Both the position numbers and the translations under genes were made by a program. The notes under the pieces were generated by a model that made no database searches, had not been told where the DNA came from, and saw only the letters and a program-made list of their open reading frames with translations. This document shows positions 50,277-60,301 of a DNA stretch of 64,000 bases, one piece after another (within the stretch, counting starts at the first letter, position 1; every line of letters begins with the position of its first letter). This stretch comes from Idiomarina piscisalsi (GTDB lineage Bacteria > Pseudomonadota > Gammaproteobacteria > Enterobacterales > Alteromonadaceae): positions 744,001 through 808,000 of the forward strand of contig NZ_PIQA01000001.1 of the NCBI RefSeq assembly GCF_003987095.1, written 5' to 3'.

Positions 50277-50377
50277 AGGTACCCCTCTTTTTTCATGAGC
50301 CTAACACAATTTTATGATTGAGTTTATTGCCTGAATACCCTAATCTTTGCTACATCATAAACTCATTTTGACCGATT

Positions 50378-51175
50378 ATGGCGATAGCCTTCGACGAACT
50401 CCGAATTTTGCTCATCGAGCCTTCCGATGTGCAGCGTAAAGTCATTACCCAACACCTTAATCAGGCAGGTATCCAACATACCCGAGGCGCTTCTACTATA
50501 GCGGAAGCCAAAGAAGAAATCCTGCGTTGGCAGCCTGATATCGTAACGAGCGCCATGTACTTCGAAGATGGTACGGCGCATGAGCTTATTCAGTTCATTA
50601 ACCGAAACGATCTTCATGACACCTTGCATTTTATGCTGGTATCGTCTGAACACCGAGCCGACCAGCTCGAACAGTTTAAGCAGGCCGGTATTATAGCCAT
50701 ATTGCCTAAACCTTTTACACCCGAGCAATTACAACGGGCTATCACCGCTACTATGGACTTAATGGAGCCAGAATTACTCCACCTAGAGCTGTATGACATA
50801 GAAGACTTACGGGTGCTTATTGTTGATGACAGCCTGACTTCGCGTCATGTATTACGTCGCGTGTTTGAAAACCTGGGCGTTGAAATATTTGTTGAAGCCG
50901 AAAACGGTCAACAAGCCATTGATATATTGGAAGAACATCAATTCGACTTAATTGTCACCGATTTCAATATGCCGGAAATGAATGGTCGTGAATTAACACA
51001 ATATATTCGCAACAGTTCAGCGCATGCACACACTCCTGTACTGATGGTGACAGCGCGCGCCAATGAACCACAGCTGGCAAACGTCAAACAAAGCGGCGTC
51101 GATGCTCTGACTGACAAACCCTTTGAGCCGGCAGCCATACGCGGCTTAATCTCGCGTTTACTTGACCAACAGTAA
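50378..51175 (+). CDS. Double-receiver response regulator
   Basis: A 265-residue protein with two receiver domains and no output domain. The second (about 145-265) is complete: VLIVDDS, LIVTDFNMPEMNG with the phospho-Asp, MVTARA and DKPF. The first (about 8-130) is degenerate: LLIEPSD instead of DD and IVTSAMYFEDG in place of the acceptor Asp. It may act as a phosphate sink or relay. Divergent from the STAS operon. Confidence 0.85.
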   Translation: MAIAFDELRILLIEPSDVQRKVITQHLNQAGIQHTRGASTIAEAKEEILRWQPDIVTSAMYFEDGTAHELIQFINRNDLHDTLHFMLVSSEHRADQLEQFKQAGIIAILPKPFTPEQLQRAITATMDLMEPELLHLELYDIEDLRVLIVDDSLTSRHVLRRVFENLGVEIFVEAENGQQAIDILEEHQFDLIVTDFNMPEMNGRELTQYIRNSSAHAHTPVLMVTARANEPQLANVKQSGVDALTDKPFEPAAIRGLISRLLDQQ

Positions 51176-51189
51176 CCCATAAAAAGAAA

Positions 51190-51217
51190 GCCCCTGACGC
51201 TTTATCACGCCAGGGGC
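51190..51217. terminator. Bidirectional terminator
   Basis: GCCCCTG-N14-CAGGGGC with A and T runs on the two sides, between the convergent receiver and amidohydrolase genes. Confidence 0.8.
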
Positions 51218-51244
51218 CTTTTTCTATTTAGCCGTTAACTCATT

Positions 51245-52546
51245 TTAATTAGCCGGCTTTTCCTGATACTTGTTGTAAAGCTCAGTATGACGGCTTTCTA
51301 AGCTCACATTGCGACCATCAATAAACATGTGCGTTAGGCTCTGTCCAATAGGGTCCAGCAAGTCCCCCTCTGAGACTATCAAGGAAGCGCTCTTGCCAAC
51401 ATCCAACGAGCCCAGCTTGTCTGCAACGCCCATAAACTTCGCAGGCTGAAGCGTAATAGCTTCCAGAGCTTTTTGCTGATCCAAGCCAAAGGCAACTGAA
51501 TGTCCGGCCGCGAAAGGCAGGTTGCGAACATCCCAGTAGCCCGGATAAGAAATAGCAAAGTTAACACCAGCGTCGGCTAATTTAGCAGGGGTAGAGAAGT
51601 CTTGATCATAGCCTTCGTCGTTACGCCCCGGTAACCCGAAAGGTGAACCGAAAACGACTGGCACTTCAAGCTCGGCCAGTTTGTCAGCAATACGCCAAGC
51701 ATCTCTTGCCCCCATAAGTACCAACTTAAAGCCATACTCACGACTCACATCAATGGCTTGCTCCATTTGGCGTTTGTCGTTGGCGTGCACATACAGAGTC
51801 TTGCTACCGTCAAACAGCCCGAGCATTGCTTCCCAGCGCTGATCCATATCGATGTCTCTGTCTGCTTTTTTCGCATCAAAGTAGGCTTTCGCATCAGCAA
51901 ACACCTTCATCAACTCTTTACGAGCTTCTTCGTTAGCCTTGCGTTGCTCTTCCGGAGAGCGGCGCTCCCACCATGTGTTGATAACATAGGTTCGCGGCCA
52001 GCTCACATGCACACCCATTTCGCCAGAAACCAGTGCGTCTTGATAATTCCATCCATCAAGATGCATGAGCGACGACTGCCCCATGACCAATGAACCTTCC
52101 GGAACCACTTGCGCATGGGTAATGCCGTTATAGCGTACTGTCGGAATAATTTCTGAGTCCGCATTAAAAGCGATATGCCCAGCCACTTCCGGGTGTACCG
52201 GACCCACCTCGCGTGCGTCTCGCGTCGCTCTTACCGCTTCAATTTCGTTCAAACCCAAAGTGGTGTCCATCGCGATAACGCCCGGGTAAACATGCTTACC
52301 GGACACATCTATGACTTGCGCATTACCAGGAACCTCAAGGTCTTTTCCAATGGCTGTAATCTTGCCATCCTCGAATACCAAATCAGAGTCGGTCAAAACG
52401 CCATTGGTGACCGTGTGCAAGGTACCACCCTGCAACACAATGGGTTGTTGCTGTGCATCGCCAGGCACTTCGTCATGAGCAACGGCGGTCGATACGGTCA
52501 CTGCACCAATCAGCGCAGCACTCAATGTGGATAGTAAAGTCTTCAT
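51245..52546 (-). CDS. Secreted amidohydrolase-like protein lacking the HxH motif
   Basis: A 433-residue protein with a signal peptide (cut near AVA-HDE, residue 23). It has amidohydrolase composite-domain features (VIDVSGKHVYPGVIAMDTTLG and the end GSLDVGKSASLIVSEGDLLDP), but the metal-binding HxH after the first barrel strand is absent. It is probably catalytically altered and may pair with the larger protein encoded just upstream, whose stop overlaps its start (TAATG). Confidence 0.8.
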   Translation of the reverse strand: MKTLLSTLSAALIGAVTVSTAVAHDEVPGDAQQQPIVLQGGTLHTVTNGVLTDSDLVFEDGKITAIGKDLEVPGNAQVIDVSGKHVYPGVIAMDTTLGLNEIEAVRATRDAREVGPVHPEVAGHIAFNADSEIIPTVRYNGITHAQVVPEGSLVMGQSSLMHLDGWNYQDALVSGEMGVHVSWPRTYVINTWWERRSPEEQRKANEEARKELMKVFADAKAYFDAKKADRDIDMDQRWEAMLGLFDGSKTLYVHANDKRQMEQAIDVSREYGFKLVLMGARDAWRIADKLAELEVPVVFGSPFGLPGRNDEGYDQDFSTPAKLADAGVNFAISYPGYWDVRNLPFAAGHSVAFGLDQQKALEAITLQPAKFMGVADKLGSLDVGKSASLIVSEGDLLDPIGQSLTHMFIDGRNVSLESRHTELYNKYQEKPAN

Positions 52547-55500
52547 TAGTGTTGTCCTCCATGCTGATGCGCTTGCGTAGTGAAGTGATCCAGCCAGAAG
52601 TCATGCTCGGTATCACAGTGCCAGGTCGGCTGTGCGTCTTTATAACCGTCGGTGTCGCCTTTCAGCGCTTCATCACCGGCTGCTAGGACTTTCTGAATGA
52701 GAGCATTCTTCTCTTGTTTTACCGCTTGCTGACGCTGTTTATCTTGTTCGCGGTCAAAGAACTTACGACCATTAATCCAGGTCTGCTCTGCTCGCGCGTA
52801 AGCGCTTAACGGGTAGTGACTCCAAAGCACAAAGTCAGCATGTTTGCCCTCTTCAATTGACCCAACGTACTTATCAACTTTTAATTGTTTAGCTGGGTTA
52901 ATAGTGACCATTTTGAACGCTTCATGCGGGTCCATACCACAATAGCGAACCGACTTAGCCGCTTCGGTATTCAGACGGCGCTGCAGGTCATTACTGTCCG
53001 AGTTAATACTGGTCAACACACCTCTGTCATGCATTAAGCATGCGTTCTGAGGTATTGCGTCATACACTTCGAATTTGTACGCCCACCAGTCAGCGAACGT
53101 TGACCCGCTGGCACCGTGTTCCGCCATTTCGTCAGCGACTTTATAGCCTTCCAGAATATGTGTGAAAGTATCCAGCGTGAAACCATAGTCTTCAGCCACT
53201 TCCATCAGCATAAGAATTTCAGACGCGACGTACGAGTGCGCATGAACAAAACGGTCACTGTTTAGAATTTCGATTAACGTTTCTAAACGATAGTCCGGTC
53301 TTGGTGGTGCAACCCGGTTCTTCTCAGAACGGCTCATACGGTCATACGCTTGTTTACGCTGCTGGTATTCCAGCGCCGCCTGAAAGCCGTCACGAATAAT
53401 AGTTTCAACGCCTAAGCGAGTCTGAGGGTAACGAACAGTCATGTTGTCGCCCCAGTTACTTTGCTTCACGTTTTCACCTAATGCGAACTTGATAGACTCA
53501 GGTGCCGCATCAAACTTCATAATATTGGCATCAGTCCCCCAGCGCAGTTTAATAACCTGCGCCTGACCGCCAACCGGGTTAGCGGAGCCGTGCAGTAACT
53601 GAGCCATTGTCGTACCACCCGCTAATGAGCGATAAATATGAATATCGTCCGGGTTTACAACATCACCGATACGAACTTCTGAGGTGATGGCTTCAGAGCC
53701 TTCGTTCACACCACCATCAATTGCGATGTGTGAGTGCTCATCAATGATACCTGGCGTTAAATGCATACCCGCCGCATCGATCACCGTCACACCTGACGGG
53801 GCACTCAAGTTTTTCCCAACTTCCGCAAATTCGCCATCTCTAACTAATACGTCGGTTTCTTCAAGAATACCGTCATCGCTGGCAGTCCAAACCGTCGCAT
53901 TACGAATTAGTACATCTTGTCGCTCCGGCAGGCCATCTAGACCATAGGCAACGTTCGGGAAAGTGAGCTGGCTGACATATTCAACCTGATTGTTGCTATC
54001 GCTCTGAGCTTCTTCACCCGTTTTATTAGCGTCGCTAACTTCAGCTGTTAGTGCTTGTGACTCACCATCAGGAGAAACTGTTTCCAGTGTGAAGTTTTGT
54101 TGAGACGCAGGAGTCAGTTTAAAGCGCCATGTGCCAGCTGGCTGAACATCCATATCGGCCACAAAAGACACGGTATCTTCTGTGCGCTCCACATTACGAA
54201 GAGACTGAGTGTTATCACCAAGCGTCAGTGCGCCGCTTAACTTAGCGCCCGGCTTCAAAGTGAGTGCTACACTCTGGCCATTCCAGTCAATGGTGTAATT
54301 ACCGGCAAAGTCAACCAACTCGCGAGAAACCAGCTCGTTCTCTTCACCTTGTAACCAAACTGACTGTATTTCACCGTCTTCAAAGATATCGCCTTTCACC
54401 ATGACAAAGTCGGCCATATAGCCACTGGCTAAGCGTCCCACTTTGTCATCAACACCGGCAATTTTAGCGGCGGTTGTCGTTAATGCAGCAAGCGCCTTCT
54501 CTTTACTTAAACCGTGCTTTACGGCTTTACGCAGGTTTGGCCAGAAGTCGCCTGACTTCTCAAGCTCATTCAGGGTCAAGGCAAAATCAACGCCGGCATT
54601 CGCTAACATAGCCGGATTTGACGGAGCGCGCTCCCAATGGCGTAACTTAGCTAAATCAACATCAAGATGGGCATCAACACCACTGACATTAGGCGCTGCC
54701 GGGAAATTAAGAGGTAAAATTAAATCACTTCCCGTATTTTTTATTGAGTTCAGACGAGCGTACTCATAACCCGAGCCAACATACACACTGGGTACGTTAA
54801 ACTGATCCAACACATCATCGGCGCGCAGCAAGGTTTTCTCATCAGAAACCTTGAACACAATGCCTTCAGATTCAATATTCTTAAGTGAATCCAACGCAGC
54901 ATTAAACTCCGCCGGCTGATTATGTGACTGCTTACCGTAAGCATTTTCGTACCAGTTCGCGTCAGACAGGGTTTGTCTGACCAAAGCGATGCTACCCATC
55001 AAGGAAGACGGGTACTGCTGCTGCGAGGTTCCTTTGTCAAAAGAGCCAAAGTGTTTGGACTCGCTGCGATAAATAACATCGTTGGCAATTTTATCGGCCA
55101 GCGAAACTGTCGCTGCCTGCCCCTGAAAAATACCGTCTAGCTTGGCCGTCTGAACGCTGGTAAAACCTTCAGAAACCCACTTTTTGGCATCGTCAGAGTT
55201 GGTTTTAAAGACACTGTACCAGTCTTTTTCAGCGTGAATGGCGTCATTTGCCGCGTTTCCACCTTCACGTTCATTGTTATAAATAGGCTTGTCGGTATCG
55301 GCTTTCTCGTAAGTCACGTCAATACCATAGCTGGCATAAGGGTCGATAAAGCCCGGGTAAATAGTGTACCCAGTACCGTCAATAACACGCGCTCCGGCTG
55401 GTGCGCGGTTGCCACTTTCAACGCTTTTTACTTTACCATTTTCAATAACCAGCGTTGCGTTGGTAACGACTTCGCCAGGCTCGGTCACAACCGTGGCATT

Positions 55501-55632
55501 TTGAATGGCGGTTAAGCTGGGCGTGTTATCCCGCATACCATTCGTTCGAGAGGTTTGATCAGCGCTCGTCGGTAACGCCAGCACGGAGGTAACCGCTAAC
55601 GCTGCCGCACTGAGCTTATGCATTGTCTTCAT
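52546..55632 (-). CDS. Large secreted tandem amidohydrolase
   Basis: A 1028-residue protein with a signal peptide (MKTMHKLSAAALAVTSVLALPTSA). It contains two amidohydrolase-like units. The first (about 35-440) has YPGFIDPYASYG, without HxH. The second (about 570-960) has HLTPGIIDEHSHIAIDG, FVHAHSYVASE, a His in DTFTHILEG and the Asp in SINSDSND, so it looks active. The C-terminus is His-rich (HCDTEHDFWLDHF). The ATG at 55632 has GGGGA 8 nt upstream. Substrate unknown; relatives include imidazolonepropionase-like and dipeptidase-like enzymes. Confidence 0.82.
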   Translation of the reverse strand: MKTMHKLSAAALAVTSVLALPTSADQTSRTNGMRDNTPSLTAIQNATVVTEPGEVVTNATLVIENGKVKSVESGNRAPAGARVIDGTGYTIYPGFIDPYASYGIDVTYEKADTDKPIYNNEREGGNAANDAIHAEKDWYSVFKTNSDDAKKWVSEGFTSVQTAKLDGIFQGQAATVSLADKIANDVIYRSESKHFGSFDKGTSQQQYPSSLMGSIALVRQTLSDANWYENAYGKQSHNQPAEFNAALDSLKNIESEGIVFKVSDEKTLLRADDVLDQFNVPSVYVGSGYEYARLNSIKNTGSDLILPLNFPAAPNVSGVDAHLDVDLAKLRHWERAPSNPAMLANAGVDFALTLNELEKSGDFWPNLRKAVKHGLSKEKALAALTTTAAKIAGVDDKVGRLASGYMADFVMVKGDIFEDGEIQSVWLQGEENELVSRELVDFAGNYTIDWNGQSVALTLKPGAKLSGALTLGDNTQSLRNVERTEDTVSFVADMDVQPAGTWRFKLTPASQQNFTLETVSPDGESQALTAEVSDANKTGEEAQSDSNNQVEYVSQLTFPNVAYGLDGLPERQDVLIRNATVWTASDDGILEETDVLVRDGEFAEVGKNLSAPSGVTVIDAAGMHLTPGIIDEHSHIAIDGGVNEGSEAITSEVRIGDVVNPDDIHIYRSLAGGTTMAQLLHGSANPVGGQAQVIKLRWGTDANIMKFDAAPESIKFALGENVKQSNWGDNMTVRYPQTRLGVETIIRDGFQAALEYQQRKQAYDRMSRSEKNRVAPPRPDYRLETLIEILNSDRFVHAHSYVASEILMLMEVAEDYGFTLDTFTHILEGYKVADEMAEHGASGSTFADWWAYKFEVYDAIPQNACLMHDRGVLTSINSDSNDLQRRLNTEAAKSVRYCGMDPHEAFKMVTINPAKQLKVDKYVGSIEEGKHADFVLWSHYPLSAYARAEQTWINGRKFFDREQDKQRQQAVKQEKNALIQKVLAAGDEALKGDTDGYKDAQPTWHCDTEHDFWLDHFTTQAHQHGGQH

Positions 55633-55771
55633 GAATGTGTTCCCCACTATAATGAGCTTTTCTTTTATTATTTCGTATACAAGTTAAAGCGTTTATCATG
55701 CTAGAAACAAGCACTAACCGATAAATCGTGTATTATTAACGGTAAGTGCACGATAAAAAGGAGAATATCCA

Positions 55772-56236
55772 ATGAAAAAATCACTATCCGTACTTTTTAC
55801 AGCGGTTGCTTTAGGTTTATCGACAAGTGCCGTAGCAGACGAGAATGCTTTTAACGACGGCGACAAAGCCGTTGAGTACCGTCAAAAAGCTCTGTCGGTG
55901 ATGCAACAAAACTTTGCTGCTATGGCCGAAATGGTTAAAGGTGAAGTGGACTACGACGCGCAGGTTTTTGCAAACCGTGCAAATGATTTTGAGAAACTGG
56001 CTGGCATTCCCTGGAGTGGCTTCGCTGTCGAAGGTGCTATGCCCGGCGATAACAGCGATGCATTAACCGCAATTTGGGACAACTGGGAAGACTTTCAGCA
56101 GCGTTCTAATGACTTACAACAATACGCTTCAAAGCTTGCCAGCGCCGCAGAGTCGGGTTCAATGGATAACATTAAACCCGTATTTATGGACACAGCGCAA
56201 ACCTGCAAAGGTTGCCACGACGAATACAAAGACTGA
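55772..56236 (+). CDS. Cytochrome c' (periplasmic)
   Basis: A 154-residue protein with a signal peptide (cut after AVA, residue 22), four-helix composition (EYRQKALSVMQQNFAAMAEMVKGE) and a C-terminal haem site CKGCHDE. Cytochrome c' proteins bind NO or act in electron transfer. It converges with the cytochrome b561 gene 1 nt away. Confidence 0.9.
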   Translation: MKKSLSVLFTAVALGLSTSAVADENAFNDGDKAVEYRQKALSVMQQNFAAMAEMVKGEVDYDAQVFANRANDFEKLAGIPWSGFAVEGAMPGDNSDALTAIWDNWEDFQQRSNDLQQYASKLASAAESGSMDNIKPVFMDTAQTCKGCHDEYKD

Positions 56237-56237
56237 T

Positions 56238-56882
56238 TTAAAGCAGTAACATAAACAGCAGCCACACAGCTATCGCCAGTAGCAAACCTTGCCACCCGGG
56301 CTTTAATTGCGGCGCCGGTTGTGTGGTCTTTTTGTATCCGTGAACCATGGCACCTATTAGCTTCACCCCTTTCAGGCGATACATAAGCACAGCAACTACA
56401 TGCAGCCCAATAACAATTAAAATCGCATCAAATTGAGTTTTGTGCCAGTCAGTCAGGAGCTCTTGCGCGTCAGAAGAAACCCAGCTTGCTAATGGCCCCG
56501 AAAATAAAATTCCGTCACTAGAAAACAAGCCGGTCACCGCCTGAGCAATTAACAGACCCAACATAACAATAACCGCCCATCCGCCGGCTGCGCTGTGCGT
56601 TGTTTCCGACTGGTACTGGCCTCTAAAAAGCTTTTTCAAATGATAAGGGATTTGCAAAGGGGAGCGAACGAATGTTTTAAAACGTGCGTTACTACTACCA
56701 AAGACACCCCAGGCAATACGCATGACTAACAGTGATAAAATGGCGATACCAAAGTCTTTGTGCAAATCCATACGGCCGTTATCGGCTGTCCACCACAAGC
56801 CGACAACCAACAGAATAATCAGTAAATGGAAAAGGCGTACAAAACTGTCCCAGACTTTTACAGAATTTTCTTTCTGAATCAT
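56238..56882 (-). CDS. Cytochrome b561-family protein
   Basis: A 214-residue membrane protein with four to five hydrophobic segments and haem-ligand-type His (FVRLFHLLIILL; MDLHKDFGIAILSLLVMRIAWG; DWHKTQFDAILIVIGLHVVAVLMYR). Likely shuttles electrons between quinol and periplasmic c-type cytochromes, such as the neighbouring cytochrome c'. Confidence 0.88.
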   Translation of the reverse strand: MIQKENSVKVWDSFVRLFHLLIILLVVGLWWTADNGRMDLHKDFGIAILSLLVMRIAWGVFGSSNARFKTFVRSPLQIPYHLKKLFRGQYQSETTHSAAGGWAVIVMLGLLIAQAVTGLFSSDGILFSGPLASWVSSDAQELLTDWHKTQFDAILIVIGLHVVAVLMYRLKGVKLIGAMVHGYKKTTQPAPQLKPGWQGLLLAIAVWLLFMLLL

Positions 56883-56942
56883 CGTGTTAACTCCAAAACA
56901 CTAGGAAAAATCGGTACCAGGTGCTAGGGTATAGTTAATTCA

Positions 56943-57323
56943 ATGAAAAAGGTAGTAGGCATGACGAAAGTTTTAATTGCTGACGATGACTTTATCAGTC
57001 TGGAAGTCTTAAAGGCGATGCTCGGTCAATACGATGTCGAAGTTCTTACCGCAACAACCGGTGAGGAAGCGCTGACTCAAGCCAAAGCAATGCCTAACCT
57101 GATTTTCCTCGATTATGAAATGCCCGATATGTCTGGCGCTGAGGTTTGTAAAACGCTGCGCGGCGAGCCTGAATTTGAAAATACACCGATTATTGCGATT
57201 ACCAGCCACCAAAGCGCCAGCGAAATGACAGCCTGTCGGGAGGCCGGCATGGACGCAACCTTACACAAGCCTGTATCTCCAGAGGCTTTGGACGAACTGT
57301 TTAAAGAGTATCTGAAGTCTTAA
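56943..57323 (+). CDS. Single-domain response regulator
   Basis: A 126-residue CheY-like receiver: VLIADDDF, LIFLDYEMPDMSG with the phospho-Asp, AITSHQ and HKPVSPE. There is no output domain. The kinase is not adjacent. It overlaps tyrA tail to tail by 4 nt. The start may be the ATG at 56943 or 56961. Confidence 0.88.
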   Translation: MKKVVGMTKVLIADDDFISLEVLKAMLGQYDVEVLTATTGEEALTQAKAMPNLIFLDYEMPDMSGAEVCKTLRGEPEFENTPIIAITSHQSASEMTACREAGMDATLHKPVSPEALDELFKEYLKS

Positions 57324-58474
57324 CGATCTTTAAAGCGTTGGTCATCAGCCAGCTGGACTAAGGCTTCACTCTCTTTCATAAACTGCTGGGAGAAGTCCCC
57401 AAAATAGCTCTGAGCTTCTGCATATAACGCAATAAGCTCTTGTTTATTGCCTTTCTTAAGAGTTTCCAGCAACTCCGAAAATAAGTCAAGATAACGGCTG
57501 ATAGACTCTGTGCGTTCACCATGAGACAACATAATGTCAGCGTATAGCTCCGGGTTTTGTGCGAATAGACGACCAACCATCATGAGCTCCATACGATAAA
57601 TAGGTGAGCTAACATTTAATAGGTTATCAATATCGACATTTTCTCTGGCCATATGCAGACCGTACACAAAAGTACTTAAATGCCTAAAGGCTTGAACCCA
57701 GCCCATTGCTTCATCGTGTGAGTCAGCGTCGGTTTGATAAAGGTGTGCTCCCCAGTTTGACAGCTGCTCTATCAGCCACTCGTATTTATCCGGATCCCGT
57801 CCTGGCGTCACCACAATAAGCTGCTTGGCAAATGTTTTAATGGTAGGGCCAAACATTGGATGCAGCCCCACCACCGGTCCTTTGTGGACGCTCATCATTG
57901 CGTTAAGAGGACCCGATTTAGTACTGGTAACGTCAGCTAAAACACAATCGCTTGAAAGTTCCGGAAGTGCGTTTATCACTGCCTCAGTATTGTTAATAGG
58001 AACGCTAATAAGAACTAACTGTAAGCTTTTAAGAGTATCGGCACTTGGCCAGGCATCGCCTTTATCGATAATAATGATGTCATAACCGGTTTGTTGAAAA
58101 AACTCCGCAAATTTAGCCCCTAATGCGCCTCTGCCACCAACAATCATGACCGGCCTTTGCGGTGCATTCGATGTCTGGCTGGCCTGCCCTGTTTGAGTTT
58201 GGTAAGAGTTGCGAATAACCCGGCGTAAGATATCTTCCACAAAGTTTTCTGAAACCCCAAGGTCTCTCGCCTTTTGCTTTCGAGCCTGTATCATTTTATT
58301 TTCGCGCTCAGGCACATAGAGCGGCTGCCGCAATGCCTTTTTAACATCACCGACTTCGGCGGTTAGTGCCTCGCGCTTTGCCAGTAAGCGGATGAGTTCT
58401 TCGTCGGTGCTGTCTATCGACTGTCTCAGCTCGTCTAATTTTTGTTGCGGTTTTTGTTGCGGTGTTTTATTCAT
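57320..58474 (-). CDS. tyrA: Chorismate mutase/prephenate dehydrogenase (T-protein)
   Basis: A 384-residue bifunctional enzyme. Residues about 8-95 are the AroQ chorismate mutase (LDELRQSIDSTDEELIRLLAKREALTAEVGDVK). From about 105 is the NAD-binding prephenate dehydrogenase with VGGRGALGAKFAEFFQQTGY and GLHPMFGPTIKT. It makes 4-hydroxyphenylpyruvate for tyrosine. Followed upstream by the J-domain gene. Confidence 0.95.
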   Translation of the reverse strand: MNKTPQQKPQQKLDELRQSIDSTDEELIRLLAKREALTAEVGDVKKALRQPLYVPERENKMIQARKQKARDLGVSENFVEDILRRVIRNSYQTQTGQASQTSNAPQRPVMIVGGRGALGAKFAEFFQQTGYDIIIIDKGDAWPSADTLKSLQLVLISVPINNTEAVINALPELSSDCVLADVTSTKSGPLNAMMSVHKGPVVGLHPMFGPTIKTFAKQLIVVTPGRDPDKYEWLIEQLSNWGAHLYQTDADSHDEAMGWVQAFRHLSTFVYGLHMARENVDIDNLLNVSSPIYRMELMMVGRLFAQNPELYADIMLSHGERTESISRYLDLFSELLETLKKGNKQELIALYAEAQSYFGDFSQQFMKESEALVQLADDQRFKDR

Positions 58475-58484
58475 GAATATCGCT

Positions 58485-59078
58485 TTAATTAAGGCTGACT
58501 AAAATAGCGCGGTACGCTTTTTGAACATTTTGCATCTTGGCAACACTACCGCCTTTATCGGGATGGTATTTGTGTACCAGGCGACGATACTGCTTTTTCA
58601 CTTGTTTTTCAGTCAACGGCGGTATTAATTCCATCACTTCACAAGCTTCGTCGGTCGGCATAAGTTGCTTAGTAGAAAAATCTTGCCCCATTCTTTCCCA
58701 GAAGTCATTAAGCATTGACTCAACATCGGTTTCTGAGGTACTGCTTAATTGACTCAAATCTAAATAATACTCTGCCAGAGAGTCATTTTCGGCTAGTGTT
58801 TCTTCACCCTGGCGCCAGGGCTGACATTCTATATTCAGCGTATGAATGAATAACTCATACTTCTTTTGCAAGCGCCAACGCTCACGTAGTTTGTATAAAC
58901 TGTGGAATAAAATGAAGTGGGTTTGAAATAAGTTCAGCGGGTCGCGCAGCGCCGCCTTATCAAAAAATTGATACGGTTCGGCTTGCAAAGCTTCAATGAG
59001 TTGATGCTCTGTCCAGTGATGCTGGGAGTCCAAACATTCAGCCAAAATTTGGATAAGTATTTCAATGTCTTCTTCCAT
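58485..59078 (-). CDS. DnaJ-related protein with C-terminal J domain
   Basis: A 197-residue protein: an N-terminal DNAJ-related domain (about 1-110, with FQTHFILFHSLYKLR) and a C-terminal J domain (about 145-197) containing the HPD motif in YRRLVHKYHPDKGG. It should be a DnaK co-chaperone. The J domain at the C-terminus is normal for this group. Confidence 0.9.
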   Translation of the reverse strand: MEEDIEILIQILAECLDSQHHWTEHQLIEALQAEPYQFFDKAALRDPLNLFQTHFILFHSLYKLRERWRLQKKYELFIHTLNIECQPWRQGEETLAENDSLAEYYLDLSQLSSTSETDVESMLNDFWERMGQDFSTKQLMPTDEACEVMELIPPLTEKQVKKQYRRLVHKYHPDKGGSVAKMQNVQKAYRAILVSLN

Positions 59079-59093
59079 AACAATTAGACTAAC

Positions 59094-59122
59094 AAAAAAC
59101 CCAGCACAAGGCTGGGTTTTTC
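59094..59122 (-). terminator. Terminator of the rpsP-rimM-trmD-rplS operon
   Basis: CCCAGC-N5-GCTGGG flanked by A6 and T5 runs; works on the minus strand after rplS and is nearly symmetrical. Confidence 0.85.
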
Positions 59123-59150
59123 TTTGCTATTTCGCTTTTTAATCGCGTTC

Positions 59151-59510
59151 TTAAGAAAGCTTCTCGCGAATACGTGCAGACTTACCTGAACGCTCACGCA
59201 AGTAGTAAAGTTTCGCGCGACGAACTGCACCGCGACGCTTAACTTTAATGCTATCTACCAATGGGCTGTGCGTTTGGAAAGTACGCTCAACACCTTCACC
59301 ATTCGATACTTTACGTACCGTAAATGCAGAGTGAAGACCACGGTTACGAACACGGATAACAACACCTTCGAACGCCTGCAGACGTTCACGGTTGCCTTCC
59401 TTAACTTTTACATTTACAACAACAGTGTCACCTGGTGCAAACTCAGGTAAATCTTTCTTCATTTGCTCTTCTTCAAGAGCCTTAATGATATTTTGGCTAA
59501 CTTTTGCCAT
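59151..59510 (-). CDS. rplS: 50S ribosomal protein L19
   Basis: A 119-residue protein with [29 protein letters not shown] and [45 protein letters not shown]. Lies at the subunit interface of the ribosome. Last gene of the conserved four-gene operon. Confidence 0.98.
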   Translation of the reverse strand: MAKVSQNIIKALEEEQMKKDLPEFAPGDTVVVNVKVKEGNRERLQAFEGVVIRVRNRGLHSAFTVRKVSNGEGVERTFQTHSPLVDSIKVKRRGAVRRAKLYYLRERSGKSARIREKLS

Positions 59511-59545
59511 TTTTATATCTCCTATCCTAGATAAACTGTCCGCTG

Positions 59546-60301
59546 TTAGCTGGATGACCGTTGTTCGATAAATTCGCTCAACAAGGCTTCCTGCTCGTCA
59601 GTCAGAGCTAGGTCTTCAATTAACTCCGGACGTTGCAGCCATGTTCGCCCTAAGGACTGCTGCAACCGCCAGCGACGTATTTTTTCATGGTTACCGCTCA
59701 ATAATACTGAGGGAACCTGCTGCTCGTTATAAACTTCCGGTCTCGTATAATGCGGGCAATCCAGTAATCCGTTCGCAAAAGAATCTTCTTCTGCTGAGTC
59801 CTGGTGGCCCAATACGCCAGGCACTAACCGTGAAACTGCATCAATAAGCACCATAGCTGGTAACTCACCACCGCTTAACACGTAGTCCCCAATTGACCAT
59901 TGCGCATCGACATATTTTTCAATAACGCGCTCGTCAATGCCTTCATAACGGCCAGCAATTAGTATCATTCGATCATTGCCAGAGAGCGACTGCACTCCTT
60001 TATGATCCAACTTTCGCCCCTGAGGTGACAGATAAATTACTGGGGTGTCCTGACCAAGGTCGCTTTTAGCTGCTTCAATAGCATCAACCAGCGGTTGTAC
60101 CATCATCAGCATGCCAGGTCCTCCACCGTAAGGTCTATCGTCGACCGTGCGATGGCGATCGTGAGTGAAATCGCGAGGATTCCAGACACTCACCTCAAGC
60201 AAACCTTCCTTTATGGCCCTGCCGGTAACACCGAAACCGGTAACCGCAGAAAACATTTCAGGAAATAAGCTAATAACACCAATTTTCAATGGGACTTCCA
60301 T
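59546..60301 (-). CDS. trmD: tRNA (guanine-37-N1)-methyltransferase
   Basis: A 251-residue SPOUT methyltransferase with [68 protein letters not shown]. Methylates G37 in tRNAs to prevent frameshifting. Start overlaps the rimM stop by 1 nt. Confidence 0.98.
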   Translation of the reverse strand: MEVPLKIGVISLFPEMFSAVTGFGVTGRAIKEGLLEVSVWNPRDFTHDRHRTVDDRPYGGGPGMLMMVQPLVDAIEAAKSDLGQDTPVIYLSPQGRKLDHKGVQSLSGNDRMILIAGRYEGIDERVIEKYVDAQWSIGDYVLSGGELPAMVLIDAVSRLVPGVLGHQDSAEEDSFANGLLDCPHYTRPEVYNEQQVPSVLLSGNHEKIRRWRLQQSLGRTWLQRPELIEDLALTDEQEALLSEFIEQRSSS

